64,000 nt of DNA from Chitinophaga pinensis (GCA_945874665.1 CAMCHJ010000001.1:62001-126000), one strand, 5' to 3'. Positions 1-8,557 are shown, numbered from the stretch's first letter. Translations and numbers: made by a program. Notes: generated from the sequence alone by a model not told the origin.

Positions 1-156
1 CAAACCGAAGGCTTGTATTTGCAAGGCGAAAAAGTGATGGTGCGGTTGAGCAGCTCGGTGTTGCGGTCGGAACTGAGCATGGCCAAAGACAGTATTTTAG
101 CAAAGATTAACCAGCGTTTTGGCTCAAATCGGGTCAAAGACCTTATTTTTATCTGA
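1..156 (+). CDS. DUF721 (DciA-like) protein, C-terminal end only
   Basis: An open frame runs from the first base of the window to a TGA at 154-156 and gives 51 residues. They match the end of the DUF721 family: an [20 protein letters not shown] strand-helix pattern, then [11 protein letters not shown] and a final IFI. DUF721 proteins of other bacteria include DciA, a loader of the replicative helicase; in Bacteroidota the role is inferred. The 5' part lies outside the window. gpmA starts 14 bases downstream on the same strand, so the two may be co-transcribed. The family call is fairly firm and the function is not. Confidence 0.72.
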   Translation, partial: QTEGLYLQGEKVMVRLSSSVLRSELSMAKDSILAKINQRFGSNRVKDLIFI

Positions 157-169
157 TCATTTCACTCCT

Positions 170-775
170 ATGGCACAATTAGTCATCGTACGTCACGGAC
201 AATCGCAGTGGAACCTCGAAAACCGCTTTACAGGCTGGGTCGATGTTCCCCTTTCAGAAAAAGGCATCGCAGAAGCCAAAGCGGCAGGTGCAAAACTCAA
301 AGACTTTCGCTTTGATGAAGCCTTCACCAGCGATTTGCAACGTGCGCAACATACTTTGAATTACATACTCGAGGTAAGCAACCAAACCAACATCCCCACC
401 ACCAAAAATGTAGCCCTCAATGAGCGCATGTATGGCGAATTGCAGGGCCTCGACAAAGCCGATACGGCTGCCAAATACGGTAACGAGCAGGTGCACATTT
501 GGCGGCGCAGCTTTGATGTGGCTCCTCCTGGTGGCGAAAGTTTGAAGGATACAGCGGCGCGCGTGATTCCATACGTAGAGGCTGAAATTGTACCCAAGCT
601 CAAAGCAGGCAAAAACATCATCATTGCCGCCCATGGCAACAGCTTGCGTGCCCTCGTGATGTACCTCGAGAAAATGACACCTGAAGAAATACTAAAGTTT
701 GAAATACCTACGGGATCGCCACGTTTGTATGCGTTAGACGCTGACTTGAACATCCAAAAAGCCATGTATCTTTAA
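170..775 (+). CDS. gpmA: 2,3-bisphosphoglycerate-dependent phosphoglycerate mutase
   Basis: This cytoplasmic glycolytic enzyme interconverts 3-phosphoglycerate and 2-phosphoglycerate through a phosphohistidine. The 201-residue product has the RHG signature at residues 8-10 (catalytic His9), followed by the [14 protein letters not shown] block typical of dPGM. It also has the [10 protein letters not shown] segment with the proton-donor Glu, and [10 protein letters not shown] with the second active-site His near 155. The protein is somewhat shorter than E. coli GpmA (about 250 residues), as is common for compact dPGMs. The ATG at 170 is chosen because it is followed directly by the beta-strand LVIVRHG; an in-frame TTG further upstream would overlap the DUF721 gene. 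Confidence 0.95.
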   Translation: MAQLVIVRHGQSQWNLENRFTGWVDVPLSEKGIAEAKAAGAKLKDFRFDEAFTSDLQRAQHTLNYILEVSNQTNIPTTKNVALNERMYGELQGLDKADTAAKYGNEQVHIWRRSFDVAPPGGESLKDTAARVIPYVEAEIVPKLKAGKNIIIAAHGNSLRALVMYLEKMTPEEILKFEIPTGSPRLYALDADLNIQKAMYL

Positions 776-880
776 AAACCCCGTTTGAAAGCAGCCGGTT
801 GCGTTATACGCCTCCAAAGCTTTTGTGCTGCACGCAGTCAGCCTTCTCGCTAAAAATTGCATCTGAACATAGAAAAAAAT

Positions 881-1849
881 ATGGCCATTAGTTTTACATC
901 CGACAAAGAAGCCGTCGACGCACTCGCCCAACGCTATCAACAGAGCCTGAAAGAGGTGCAGCAAGTGATTATTGGTCAGGACGAGATCGTAAAAGCCGTG
1001 CTCATCGGCGTTTTCAGTAATGGCCACTGTTTACTGGTGGGCGTGCCGGGCTTGGCTAAAACTTTGCTTGTGCAAACCATGGGCCGCGTGCTCGATTTGA
1101 GCTTTAGCAGGGTGCAGTTTACACCCGACCTCATGCCCGGCGACATAACCGGCTCCGAAATCCTAGACGACCAAAAGCAGTTTCGCTTTATTCCTGGCCC
1201 TTTGTTTGCCAACATCGTGCTCGCCGACGAAATTAACCGTACCCCGCCCAAAACCCAGAGTTCGTTGCTCGAAGCCATGCAAGAGCGGCAAGTGACCGTG
1301 GCCGGCAAAATGTACGAGCTGCCAAAGCCGTTTTTTGTGCTCGCCACCCAAAACCCCATCGAACAGGAGGGCACGTATCCGCTACCGGAGGCGCAACTCG
1401 ACCGCTTTATGTTGAATGTTTGGCTCGACTACCCTAGTTTCGAAGACGAGCTGCGCGTGGTGAAACAAACTACCACAGATAAACAACCTGTGGTAAACAA
1501 AGTCATTGGGGCTGAGGAGATTTTGTACTTCCAACAGCTGGTGCGCCGCATGCCGATTGCAGACAATGTGCTGGAATATGCTGTCAAATTGGCAAATAAA
1601 ACACGGCCGAATAGTCAGTATGCCACCGCCGACACCAATAAATACCTCAGCTGGGGGGCTGGTCCGCGTGCTTCGCAATACCTCACCATCGGAGCTAAAT
1701 GCCATGCCGCCTTGAGCAATAAATACTCTCCAGATATAGAAGACGTTCAGGCTGTGGCAGTTAACATACTTCGCCACCGCATTGTATTGAACTACAAGGC
1801 GGAAGCAGAAGGCTTAAAAGCCGACGACCTCATCAAAAAGTTGATGTAA
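881..1849 (+). CDS. MoxR-family AAA+ ATPase
   Basis: A 322-residue MoxR ATPase, a chaperone-like family that usually helps mature or activate other proteins, often with DUF58 and VWA-domain partners. Visible motifs are Walker A GVPGLAKT at 54-61, Walker B LADEIN near 114-119, the PPKTQSSLLEAMQE arm, and the sensor-1 block ATQNPIEQEGTYPLPEAQLDRF split around Asn and Arg. The C-terminal lid holds GAGPRASQYL. No DUF58 or VWA genes lie next to it here, so its partner is unknown. The ATG at 881 is preferred over a TTG eight codons upstream because it starts the usual MoxR N-terminus. Confidence 0.93.
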   Translation: MAISFTSDKEAVDALAQRYQQSLKEVQQVIIGQDEIVKAVLIGVFSNGHCLLVGVPGLAKTLLVQTMGRVLDLSFSRVQFTPDLMPGDITGSEILDDQKQFRFIPGPLFANIVLADEINRTPPKTQSSLLEAMQERQVTVAGKMYELPKPFFVLATQNPIEQEGTYPLPEAQLDRFMLNVWLDYPSFEDELRVVKQTTTDKQPVVNKVIGAEEILYFQQLVRRMPIADNVLEYAVKLANKTRPNSQYATADTNKYLSWGAGPRASQYLTIGAKCHAALSNKYSPDIEDVQAVAVNILRHRIVLNYKAEAEGLKADDLIKKLM

Positions 1850-1904
1850 GCCACACAAAACTGGCACTTACTTTGTTTACAACCATGTATAAATTAGTAC
1901 AAAC

Positions 1905-2579
1905 ATGTATATAATCCTTATGATCGCCATCATGGCAGCCAGCTGGGCTGTTGGGGCTCGTTTCAAAAGTCGTTTCAAAAAGTACGCCGCTACGCCGCTG
2001 TCTTCAGGCCTTTCTGGTCTTGAAATTGCCGAAAAAATGTTGCGCGACCACGACATCCACGATGTAAAAATCATTTCTAGCGAAGGTCAGCTCACCGACC
2101 ACTACAACCCTACGAACAAAACCGTGAATTTGAGTAACGATGTGTACTACGGCCGCTCAGTAGCCGCTGCTGCCGTTTCGGCGCACGAAGTAGGCCATGC
2201 GGTTCAGCATGCCCGCGCCTACAGTTGGTTGCAGTTCCGCTCGGCCATGGTGCCAGCACTCAGCGTAGCCGGTAAGTTTATGCCATTTATATTAATCGGT
2301 GGCATCCTTACCCTGCAAGTATTTCCGCAACTGTTGCTCATCGGCATTGTTTTATTTGCACTCACCACCCTATTTAGCTTCGTAACCCTGCCGGTTGAAT
2401 TCGACGCTAGTCGCCGCGCCTTGGTATGGCTAAACACCGCCAATGTAACCAGTAGTCAGCAACATACCGAAGCCAAAGACGCCCTGCATTGGGCCGCCAT
2501 GACCTACGTAATTGCCGCTTTAAGCTCGCTCGCCACCCTGGTGTATTACGTTATGATTTACATGGGCCGCCGCGATTAA
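1905..2579 (+). CDS. Membrane zinc metallopeptidase, YugP family
   Basis: A 224-residue integral membrane protein of the YugP / Zn_peptidase_2 family. The zincin motif HEVGH is at residues 94-98, with a downstream PVEFDASRRA segment that probably supplies the third ligand. There is an N-terminal membrane segment (about 2-18), a central hydrophobic pair (about 120-165) and a C-terminal segment (about 197-218). The family is widespread but its substrates are unknown. The downstream rho-independent terminator at 2605 closes this transcription unit. The family call is secure; the substrate cannot be inferred. Confidence 0.9.
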   Translation: MYIILMIAIMAASWAVGARFKSRFKKYAATPLSSGLSGLEIAEKMLRDHDIHDVKIISSEGQLTDHYNPTNKTVNLSNDVYYGRSVAAAAVSAHEVGHAVQHARAYSWLQFRSAMVPALSVAGKFMPFILIGGILTLQVFPQLLLIGIVLFALTTLFSFVTLPVEFDASRRALVWLNTANVTSSQQHTEAKDALHWAAMTYVIAALSSLATLVYYVMIYMGRRD

Positions 2580-2604
2580 CCAGCCAGCGCATCCCAAACA
2601 ACAT

Positions 2605-2639
2605 AAACCCCGTTGGCAAACCGCCCGCGGGGTTTTTTT
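2605..2639 (+). terminator. Rho-independent terminator after the YugP gene
   Basis: An 8-bp stem (AAACCCCG at 2605-2612 with CGGGGTTT at 2628-2635) is followed by a seven-T run. Confidence 0.85.
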
Positions 2640-2661
2640 ATGGCTTCTGCATGCCATTGCT

Positions 2662-2669
2662 TACATTTG
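2662..2669 (+). promoter_or_regulatory. Bacteroidota-type -7 box (TACATTTG)
   Basis: This matches TAnnTTTG exactly and lies 16 bases before the TTG start of the deacetylase gene. The T-run of the preceding terminator lies about 22 bp upstream, where the -33 element would be. Confidence 0.5.
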
Positions 2670-2685
2670 TCACAAACAAATTATT

Positions 2686-3291
2686 TTGTTCCGCACACCT
2701 GATTTCATTCGTCGCATTTCACCAGCTGTAGATTGGGGAGATTACCGCCAGCAAGAGCCAGTGGTATACCTCACTTTCGACGATGGCCCCATTCCGGAAG
2801 TTACACCCTGGGTGCTCGATTTACTTAAAAAATACAAGGCCAAAGCCACTTTTTTTTGTCTAGGTAAGCATGTAGAGCGCTACCCAGAGCTGTACCAGCG
2901 GCTTCAAGACGAAGGTCACCGGATTGGTAACCACACCTATGACCACCCCGACGGCTGGCGCACCGACAACCTGACTTATTACAAAAACGTAATCAGAAGT
3001 GCCGAAATGATGGATACCGATTTGTTTAGGCCGCCTTATGGCCGCATCACGCCACGCCAAGTGCGCGCACTCAAAAAGCGGTACAAAATTATATTGTGGT
3101 CTATTTTGAGTGAAGATTACGACCGTCGACAAACCCCCGAGCAGTGCGTAGCCAACATAACGGGCAAAGTGCGGGCCGGCGATATCTTAGTGTTCCACGA
3201 CAGCATCAAGGCCGAACCCAACCTCCGTGGTTGTCTCGAGCCCACCCTCCAATACCTCCAAGCCAGCGGCTTCAGCTTCCCAGTACTTTAA
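2686..3291 (+). CDS. Polysaccharide deacetylase (NodB / carbohydrate esterase 4 family)
   Basis: A 201-residue NodB-homology protein that would remove acetyl groups from a polysaccharide such as peptidoglycan, chitin-like polymer or capsule. Motifs in order are TFDDGP (about 30-35, catalytic base Asp), the metal-binding HTYDH with His83 and His87, RPPYGR (about 115-120) and LVFHDS with His171. No signal peptide is seen, so it may be cytoplasmic or exported some other way. The reading frame offers only TTG at 2686 as a good start; the N-terminal FRTPDF matches the family, and no in-frame ATG exists upstream. The stop is two bases from the tatD start. Confidence 0.88.
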   Translation: MFRTPDFIRRISPAVDWGDYRQQEPVVYLTFDDGPIPEVTPWVLDLLKKYKAKATFFCLGKHVERYPELYQRLQDEGHRIGNHTYDHPDGWRTDNLTYYKNVIRSAEMMDTDLFRPPYGRITPRQVRALKKRYKIILWSILSEDYDRRQTPEQCVANITGKVRAGDILVFHDSIKAEPNLRGCLEPTLQYLQASGFSFPVL

Positions 3292-3292
3292 A

Positions 3293-4051
3293 ATGCTCAT
3301 CGACACACATACCCATCTATACAGTTCGCAATTCGAAACCGACCGACAGGCCATGGTGCAGCGGGCCATCGCGGCAGGCGTTCACTTGCTCCTTCTGCCC
3401 AACATCGACCTCGAAAGTGTGGGGCCGATGCACCAGCTCGAAGACGCCTTCCCCCAAAACTGCCGCAGCATGATGGGCTTGCATCCTGGTTCGGTGGAGC
3501 ACGACTGGCAAGAAGTACTTGAGCAACTTCAACCTTGGTTCGGCAAGCGCCAGTATGTGGCGGTTGGAGAAATTGGCATCGATTTGTTTTGGCGCCAAGA
3601 CAATCTCCCCGAACAGCAGCAAGCCTTTTTGCAGCAGATTGGCTGGGCGCTCGAACTCGACCTGCCCGTGGTTATCCATTCGCGTGAAAGTTGTTCGCTT
3701 ATCCTCGATTTGTTGGGAGATATGGATGTAAAAGGCGTTTTTCACTGCTTCAGCGGTAGCAAAGAAGAAGCCGAACGCATCGTAGAGCGCGGCATGTATG
3801 TGGGCATCGGTGGCGTGATCACCTACAAAGCAAACCAAGCCATTCGAGAGGTGTTAAAAGAGATCGACCGCAGCCGGGTGCTGCTCGAAACCGACAGTCC
3901 GTACCTCGCCCCCATTCCCCACCGCGGCAAGCGCAACGAAAGTGCCTATATCCAACATGTAGCCGATACCCTAGCCGAGTGTTGGGGCATCACTGCCCTT
4001 GAAGTAGCGCAAATTACCACCGCCAACGCCCATAAATTGTTCCCATTATGA
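3293..4051 (+). CDS. tatD: TatD-family metal-dependent DNase
   Basis: A 252-residue TatD hydrolase, a TIM-barrel Mg-dependent nuclease family linked to DNA repair and degradation. All ligand motifs are present: DTHTHL (His6, His8), VGEIGID, VIHSRE, FHCFSG and ETDSPYLAP. The ATG at 3293 lies one base after the deacetylase stop and directly gives the MLIDTHTH start; a longer in-frame GTG start would run deep into the upstream gene. The stop overlaps the start of the asparaginase gene in an ATGA arrangement, so the three genes form one unit. Confidence 0.94.
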   Translation: MLIDTHTHLYSSQFETDRQAMVQRAIAAGVHLLLLPNIDLESVGPMHQLEDAFPQNCRSMMGLHPGSVEHDWQEVLEQLQPWFGKRQYVAVGEIGIDLFWRQDNLPEQQQAFLQQIGWALELDLPVVIHSRESCSLILDLLGDMDVKGVFHCFSGSKEEAERIVERGMYVGIGGVITYKANQAIREVLKEIDRSRVLLETDSPYLAPIPHRGKRNESAYIQHVADTLAECWGITALEVAQITTANAHKLFPL

Positions 4052-5076
4052 GTCGCCGCATCCTCATCATCTACACCGGTGGTACCATCGGCATGATCAA
4101 AGATCCAGAAAGTGGCATTTTAAGGCCATTCGACCTCGACCGTATCCTGCAGCAGGTACCTGAGCTCAGCACTTTCGGTTATACATTAGATGCCAAAACC
4201 TTTGAAAAGCCCATCGACTCGAGCAATATGCAGCCGGCCATTTGGTTAGAGCTGGCTAGCATCATCGAAAAAAATTATGCTGCATACAATGGCTTTGTGA
4301 TTTTGCATGGCAGCGATACCATGGCTTACACTGCTAGTGCGCTGAGTTTTTTACTACAAAACCTCGGAAAAAGCGTGGTACTTACTGGCTCACAGCTACC
4401 CATTGGCCACGTGCGCACCGATGCCAAAGAAAACCTCATCACCAGCATTGAAATTGCCGCGGCCGCACATGCCGATGGTTCGAGCAGGGTGCCAGAAGTA
4501 TGCTTGTATTTTGACTATCAACTGTACCGAGGAAACCGGGTAATAAAATACAACGCCGAAAAGTTTGAAGCCTTTCATTCGCCCAACCACGCACCTTTAG
4601 CCGAGGCAGGCATTCGCATTCGTTACCACGACAATTACATCTTGCCCCAACCCAAAGGCATTTTTAAAGTGCACCACCAATTGGGAACGGCCGTGGGCAG
4701 TTTGAAGCTTTTTCCGGGCATGAGTCAAGCTGTTTTTGAAGCCGTCCTCCATGCGCCCGACTTGAGCGTTTTAATATTGGAAGGCTACGGAGCCGGCAAC
4801 GGTCCTACCGCACAGTGGTTCCTTAGCGCACTATCAACATTCATAAAAACAGGCAAAACAGTGATGGCTGTTACCCAATGTCATGGTGGTTCGGTAGAGC
4901 TTGGCAAGTATGAAACGAGCGCTCAACTGCTCCAAATTGGCGTGATCAGTGGTCACGACCTAACTTTTGAAGCTTCTGTGACGAAAGCCATGTTCTTACT
5001 GGGCCAAGGATTCACCGGCCAAAGGCTTGAGAATGAGCTGCAAAGGCCTATTTGTGGCGAGTTATCAAAAATTTGA
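4048..5076 (+). CDS. ansA: Type I (cytoplasmic) L-asparaginase
   Basis: This enzyme hydrolyses L-asparagine to aspartate and ammonia. The 342-residue protein carries the two asparaginase signatures: YTGGTIGM at 9-16 with the nucleophilic Thr, and LHGSDTMAY near 95-103 with the Thr-Asp pair. The VLTGSQLPIG segment and a C-terminal small domain follow. There is no signal peptide, which fits the type I form. The start overlaps tatD by four bases (ATGA), indicating translational coupling. No terminator is obvious before the tRNA gene. Confidence 0.93.
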   Translation: MSRRILIIYTGGTIGMIKDPESGILRPFDLDRILQQVPELSTFGYTLDAKTFEKPIDSSNMQPAIWLELASIIEKNYAAYNGFVILHGSDTMAYTASALSFLLQNLGKSVVLTGSQLPIGHVRTDAKENLITSIEIAAAAHADGSSRVPEVCLYFDYQLYRGNRVIKYNAEKFEAFHSPNHAPLAEAGIRIRYHDNYILPQPKGIFKVHHQLGTAVGSLKLFPGMSQAVFEAVLHAPDLSVLILEGYGAGNGPTAQWFLSALSTFIKTGKTVMAVTQCHGGSVELGKYETSAQLLQIGVISGHDLTFEASVTKAMFLLGQGFTGQRLENELQRPICGELSKI

Positions 5077-5142
5077 TAAAATAGGCTTAACCTACGTATG
5101 AATAGAATTTTCGTATATTGGCAGCGTTATTTGAAGGTCGAA

Positions 5143-5229
5143 GGAGAGGTGTCCGAGTGGTTGAAGGAGCACGCCTGGAAAGTGTGTATACCCGCAAGGG
5201 TATCGCGGGTTCGAATCCCGCCCTCTCCG
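5143..5229 (+). tRNA. tRNA-Ser (anticodon GGA)
   Basis: An 87-base class II tRNA. The acceptor arms are GGAGAGG (5143-5149) and CCTCTCC (5222-5228) with discriminator G5229. The anticodon stem CACGC/GTGTG, with one G-T pair, encloses loop CTGGAAA with anticodon GGA, reading UCC and UCU serine codons. The long variable arm forms a hairpin around TACCC/GGGTA, as expected for tRNA-Ser. The T arm is GCGGG-TTCGAAT-CCCGC. The 3' CCA is not encoded. Confidence 0.97.
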
Positions 5230-5307
5230 CAAGCGCTTTGAGCACTCACTGAAACTCACAAATAGCACAATCAACTTGATAAAACAATCTTAAAAACAAT
5301 AGCAATT

Positions 5308-6138
5308 ATGAAAAAAGTGTTCATGGTAATGATCGCCATTATGATTGGCGTGAGTTCCACAGTATTGGTGAAAGCCCAAAACGAGCAAGCTGCCACTGAA
5401 ACGCAGGAAATGGCTGAAGGTGATACCGCAGCAGAAGCGCCAGCAGACGAAGCAGCCCCAGAAGAGGCAGCTGCTGAAGGCGAAGAAGCCGCTCCAGCGC
5501 CCTCAGAAGGCCTTCATTACGTAATCAAGCAAAAATTCATTGAAGGCGGCTGGGAATGGATGAGCCCCGTTTTGATTTGTTTGATTATCGGTTTGGCAAT
5601 CGTTGTTGAGCGTACCATTTTCTTGAATTTGGCCAGCACCAACACCACTAAATTGCTTACGAAAATCGAAGATGCCATGAAATCAGGTGGCGTTGAGGCA
5701 GCCAAAGAGGTATGTCGCAGCACCCGTGGTCCGGTTGCTTCTATTTTCTACCAGGGTCTTGACCGTTCTAGCGAAGGCATCGAAATCGTTGAAAAATCAA
5801 TCGTTTCTTACGGTTCTGTGCAAATGGCACAAATGGAGCGCGGTTTGATTTGGATCAACTTGTTTATTGCCTTGGCGCCGATGCTCGGCTTTATGGGTAC
5901 AGTAGTAGGTATGATTGCCGCCTTCGACGCGATCGAAGCAGCTGGTGACATCAGTCCATCACTCGTAGCCGGCGGTATTAAAGTAGCCCTTTTAACCACA
6001 GTAGCTGGTTTGATCGTAGCGATGATTCTTCAAATTTTCTACAACTACCTTGTATCTAAAGTTGACAGCTTGGTAAATGCCATGGAAGATGCTTCCATTT
6101 CATTGATCGATATCCTCGTTAAGTACAACAAAAAATAA
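5308..6138 (+). CDS. exbB: ExbB/TolQ/MotA-family proton channel protein
   Basis: A 276-residue inner-membrane protein that would form the proton-driven motor energising TonB-dependent outer-membrane transport. It begins with a signal-like hydrophobic segment (about 3-22), then about 45 residues very rich in Ala, Glu and Pro. A first core membrane helix follows (WMSPVLICLIIGLAIVVE, about 83-100). The conserved C-terminal pair contains APMLGFMGTVVGMI and KVALLTTVAGLIVAMI. The Ala/Glu/Pro-rich stretch is longer than in E. coli ExbB. It heads a four-gene operon: the next gene starts 8 bases downstream, and two ExbD genes follow. Confidence 0.93.
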   Translation: MKKVFMVMIAIMIGVSSTVLVKAQNEQAATETQEMAEGDTAAEAPADEAAPEEAAAEGEEAAPAPSEGLHYVIKQKFIEGGWEWMSPVLICLIIGLAIVVERTIFLNLASTNTTKLLTKIEDAMKSGGVEAAKEVCRSTRGPVASIFYQGLDRSSEGIEIVEKSIVSYGSVQMAQMERGLIWINLFIALAPMLGFMGTVVGMIAAFDAIEAAGDISPSLVAGGIKVALLTTVAGLIVAMILQIFYNYLVSKVDSLVNAMEDASISLIDILVKYNKK

Positions 6139-6146
6139 GGATAGCC

Positions 6147-6476
6147 ATGACTGACGTAACTGTAAACATACTACTCATCATTACCTATGTGCTTTTAGGC
6201 ATAGGTACGTTGGGTGCCATTATCTTCCCCATTATCAACATGGTTGGCGATTTGCAAAAGGCAAAGCGTGCATTGGTTGGTATTGGCGGTATGGCTGTTG
6301 TGTTTCTCTTCAGCTACTTGGTTTCGGGCAATGAAGTGCTCGATTCATACGTAAAGTATAATGTGACCGAAAGCTCGTCGCAAATGATAGGTGCAGTATT
6401 AATCATGATGTATGTCCTCGGTTTGGGCTCCATCTTGTTGGCTGTAATTGGCGAGATTTATAAAGCATTCAAGTAA
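6147..6476 (+). CDS. Small membrane protein of unknown function inside the exbB-exbD operon
   Basis: A 109-residue protein that matches no family I can name. It has three predicted membrane segments: about 7-31 (ILLIITYVLLGIGTLGAIIF), 43-60 (LVGIGGMAVVFLFSYLV) and 83-104 (GAVLIMMYVLGLGSILLAVI), joined by short loops. It sits between exbB and the first exbD with gaps of 8 and 1 bases. That position suggests it works in or with the ExbB/ExbD motor, but this is inferred from context alone. It has no signal for export and no cysteines. Confidence 0.85.
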   Translation: MTDVTVNILLIITYVLLGIGTLGAIIFPIINMVGDLQKAKRALVGIGGMAVVFLFSYLVSGNEVLDSYVKYNVTESSSQMIGAVLIMMYVLGLGSILLAVIGEIYKAFK

Positions 6477-6477
6477 A

Positions 6478-7026
6478 ATGAAGAAAAACAGAGCAACACC
6501 CGAAGTAAACGCAGGTTCGATGGCGGACATCGCCTTCCTGTTGCTTATTTTCTTTTTGGTAACAACTACCATCGACACCGACAAGGGTATTTCGATTCGC
6601 CTCCCGCCTATGCCGGAGGAGAATCAGCCTGAAGACAACCTCAAGCTTAAGGAGCGCAATGTGCTCAAGATTTTGGTGAACTCTGCAGATCAATTGCTGG
6701 TAGATGGCAAGTTGGTGAACATCAAAGAGCTTAAAAAGACGACCAAAAACTTCATTGACAATCCTTCAAAGGATGCAACACTGGCAGAAAGCCCACAAAA
6801 AGCCGTTATTTCCTTAAAAAACGACCGTGGTACTTCTTATAATACCTATATCCAGGTGCACAATGAGCTAAAGGCGGCTTATAACGAGCTCCGCGAATCC
6901 AAAGCACAGGCTGAATACGGCCGCCCGTTAGAAAAGTTAACCAAGGAACAGGGAGATGAAATTCGTGACTATTATCGTCAAGTAATTTCAGAAGCCGAAC
7001 CTGAAGATGCAGGAGGAGGTAACTAA
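6478..7026 (+). CDS. exbD: ExbD/TolR-family biopolymer transport protein (first copy)
   Basis: A 182-residue ExbD protein: a short basic N-terminus, one membrane helix (about 17-36, ADIAFLLLIFFLVTTT) and a periplasmic domain. The Asp at the start of the helix is the proton-relay residue of the family. The periplasmic part is longer than in E. coli ExbD (141 residues) and has an extra charged region around 90-182. The ATG at 6478, one base after the upstream stop, is chosen over a TTG ten codons earlier that would overlap it. The stop TAA shares its last base with the ATG of the next gene. Confidence 0.92.
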   Translation: MKKNRATPEVNAGSMADIAFLLLIFFLVTTTIDTDKGISIRLPPMPEENQPEDNLKLKERNVLKILVNSADQLLVDGKLVNIKELKKTTKNFIDNPSKDATLAESPQKAVISLKNDRGTSYNTYIQVHNELKAAYNELRESKAQAEYGRPLEKLTKEQGDEIRDYYRQVISEAEPEDAGGGN

Positions 7027-7493
7027 TGAAACTCGTAAAGAAAAAGAAAGCGCCACCCGGAATCAACACTTCCGCTTTGCCAGATATCGTATTCATGTTG
7101 TTGTTTTTCTTCATGGTTACTACGGTAATGCGCGAAACGGACCTAAAGGTTAAGTTAGTGGTTCCACAGGCAACCGAAATCCAGAAATTGGAGAAGAAGT
7201 CACTCGTGAGCTACATTTACATCGGTCCTCCGAGCGAATCATTCCGTGCCAAATTTGGTACCGCACCGCGTATCCAGTTAAACGATGCTTTTGCAGTGCC
7301 GAGTCAAGTTCCTGAATTTATTGAAAAAGAACGTTCTGCCCGTTCAGAGGCAGAAGTACCTTTCTTGACTACTTCTGTGAAAGCAGATAGAGAAACCAAA
7401 ATGGGTATCGTAACGGATGTAAAACAGGAGTTGCGCAAAGCAAATGCCTTGAAGCTAAATTACTCTTCTAGCTTAAGAACAGAAGTGTACTAA
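7026..7493 (+). CDS. exbD: ExbD/TolR-family biopolymer transport protein (second copy)
   Basis: A 155-residue ExbD paralogue with a Lys-rich start, the helix LPDIVFMLLFFFMVTTVM (about 18-35, including the conserved Asp) and a periplasmic domain. It differs clearly from the first copy outside the helix, so it is not a recent duplication. Paired, unlike ExbD genes behind one ExbB are common in Bacteroidota and may form a mixed ExbD dimer inside the ExbB ring. It overlaps the previous stop by one base. A strong terminator follows. Confidence 0.9.
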   Translation: MKLVKKKKAPPGINTSALPDIVFMLLFFFMVTTVMRETDLKVKLVVPQATEIQKLEKKSLVSYIYIGPPSESFRAKFGTAPRIQLNDAFAVPSQVPEFIEKERSARSEAEVPFLTTSVKADRETKMGIVTDVKQELRKANALKLNYSSSLRTEVY

Positions 7494-7511
7494 GCGCTCA
7501 CCATTATTAAG

Positions 7512-7537
7512 AACCTCGCCTCGTGCGGGGTTTTTTT
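7512..7537 (+). terminator. Rho-independent terminator of the exbBD operon
   Basis: The stem AACCTCGC (7512-7519) pairs with GCGGGGTT (7525-7532) around a five-base loop, and seven Ts follow. Confidence 0.88.
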
Positions 7538-7561
7538 ATGCTTATACGTTTCATTTTCGGC

Positions 7562-7569
7562 TATCTTAG
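7562..7569 (+). promoter_or_regulatory. -7-like box (TATCTTAG) for the polyprenyl synthase gene
   Basis: One mismatch to TAnnTTTG, 15 bases before the start codon. The T-run of the preceding terminator lies about 24 bp upstream. Confidence 0.35.
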
Positions 7570-7584
7570 CAGCGCAAAAGCCCC

Positions 7585-8556
7585 ATGAGCAATCTCGATC
7601 ACATCAGGCAGCCCGTAGCTAAAGAAATGGATTTGTTTGAAGACAAATTCAAAACGGCTATGCAAAGCCGAGTGCCATTGCTCGATCGCATTACCCGCTA
7701 CATCGTAAAACGCAAAGGCAAACAAATTCGGCCCCTTTTTGTGTTTTTGTCGGCTGGCATGATTGCCGATATCTCTGAAGCCACCCACAGAGGTGCCGCC
7801 CTGGTGGAGCTGTTACATACAGCTACTTTGGTGCACGACGATGTGGTAGACGATGCCTACGAACGGCGTGGCTTTTTTAGTATTAACGCCCTTTGGAAGA
7901 ATAAAATAGCGGTCTTGGTAGGGGATTACCTCCTCAGCAAAGGTCTCCTGCTGTCGCTACAAAATAAAGAATTTCACCTGCTCGAAATCACCTCTGATGC
8001 CGTGCGTCGCATGAGCGAGGGGGAGTTACTGCAGATTGAAAAGGCGCGCCGCCTCGACATTACCGAGGAAGTATATTTCGAAATCATATCTAACAAAACC
8101 GCCAGTTTAATTGCCAGCTGCTGCGCCGTGGGCGTGGCATCGGTAAGCCACGATGCCAACTTGATTGAACGCGCTCGGCAGTTTGGTGAAAAAGTTGGCT
8201 TGGCCTTTCAAATCAAGGACGACCTACTGGATTTAGGAGATGACCCTACTGGGAAAACCAAAGGTGTAGATATCAAGGAAAAGAAAATGACTTTGCCTTT
8301 GATTTATGCACTTTCAAACTGCGATGCTTCTGAAAAGCGGCGGATCATTAGCATCATCAAAAACCACAACGAAAACCCTAAAAAAGTAGCCGAAGTGGTG
8401 CGTTTCATTCATGAAAGTGGCGGCATTGCATACGCTCAAGAGGTAATGCGCAAACTACAAGCCGAAGCCGATGAGCTACTTTCAGGCTTTTCCGATAACG
8501 TATATCGGGCAAGTTTACGCGATTTGGTGGCTTTTACGGTTGATCGCAACAAATAG
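7585..8556 (+). CDS. Trans-polyprenyl diphosphate synthase (octaprenyl/solanesyl type)
   Basis: A 323-residue prenyltransferase that extends allylic diphosphates with isopentenyl diphosphate, most likely making the side chain of menaquinone. The first Asp-rich motif HDDVVDDA lies at 84-91, followed by ERRG. The second, QIKDDLLD, is near 209-216. The KGKQIRP block at 45-50 binds IPP. The small residues before the first motif (HTATLV) suggest a long-chain rather than a farnesyl product, but chain length cannot be read reliably. The gene ends two bases from the convergent GH3 gene. Confidence 0.9.
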   Translation: MSNLDHIRQPVAKEMDLFEDKFKTAMQSRVPLLDRITRYIVKRKGKQIRPLFVFLSAGMIADISEATHRGAALVELLHTATLVHDDVVDDAYERRGFFSINALWKNKIAVLVGDYLLSKGLLLSLQNKEFHLLEITSDAVRRMSEGELLQIEKARRLDITEEVYFEIISNKTASLIASCCAVGVASVSHDANLIERARQFGEKVGLAFQIKDDLLDLGDDPTGKTKGVDIKEKKMTLPLIYALSNCDASEKRRIISIIKNHNENPKKVAEVVRFIHESGGIAYAQEVMRKLQAEADELLSGFSDNVYRASLRDLVAFTVDRNK

Positions 8557-8557
8557 C

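Noticed and set aside
881-1849. MoxR/DUF58/VWA (BatI-like) stress operon
   Set aside because: Only the MoxR gene is present; the downstream neighbour is a YugP peptidase.
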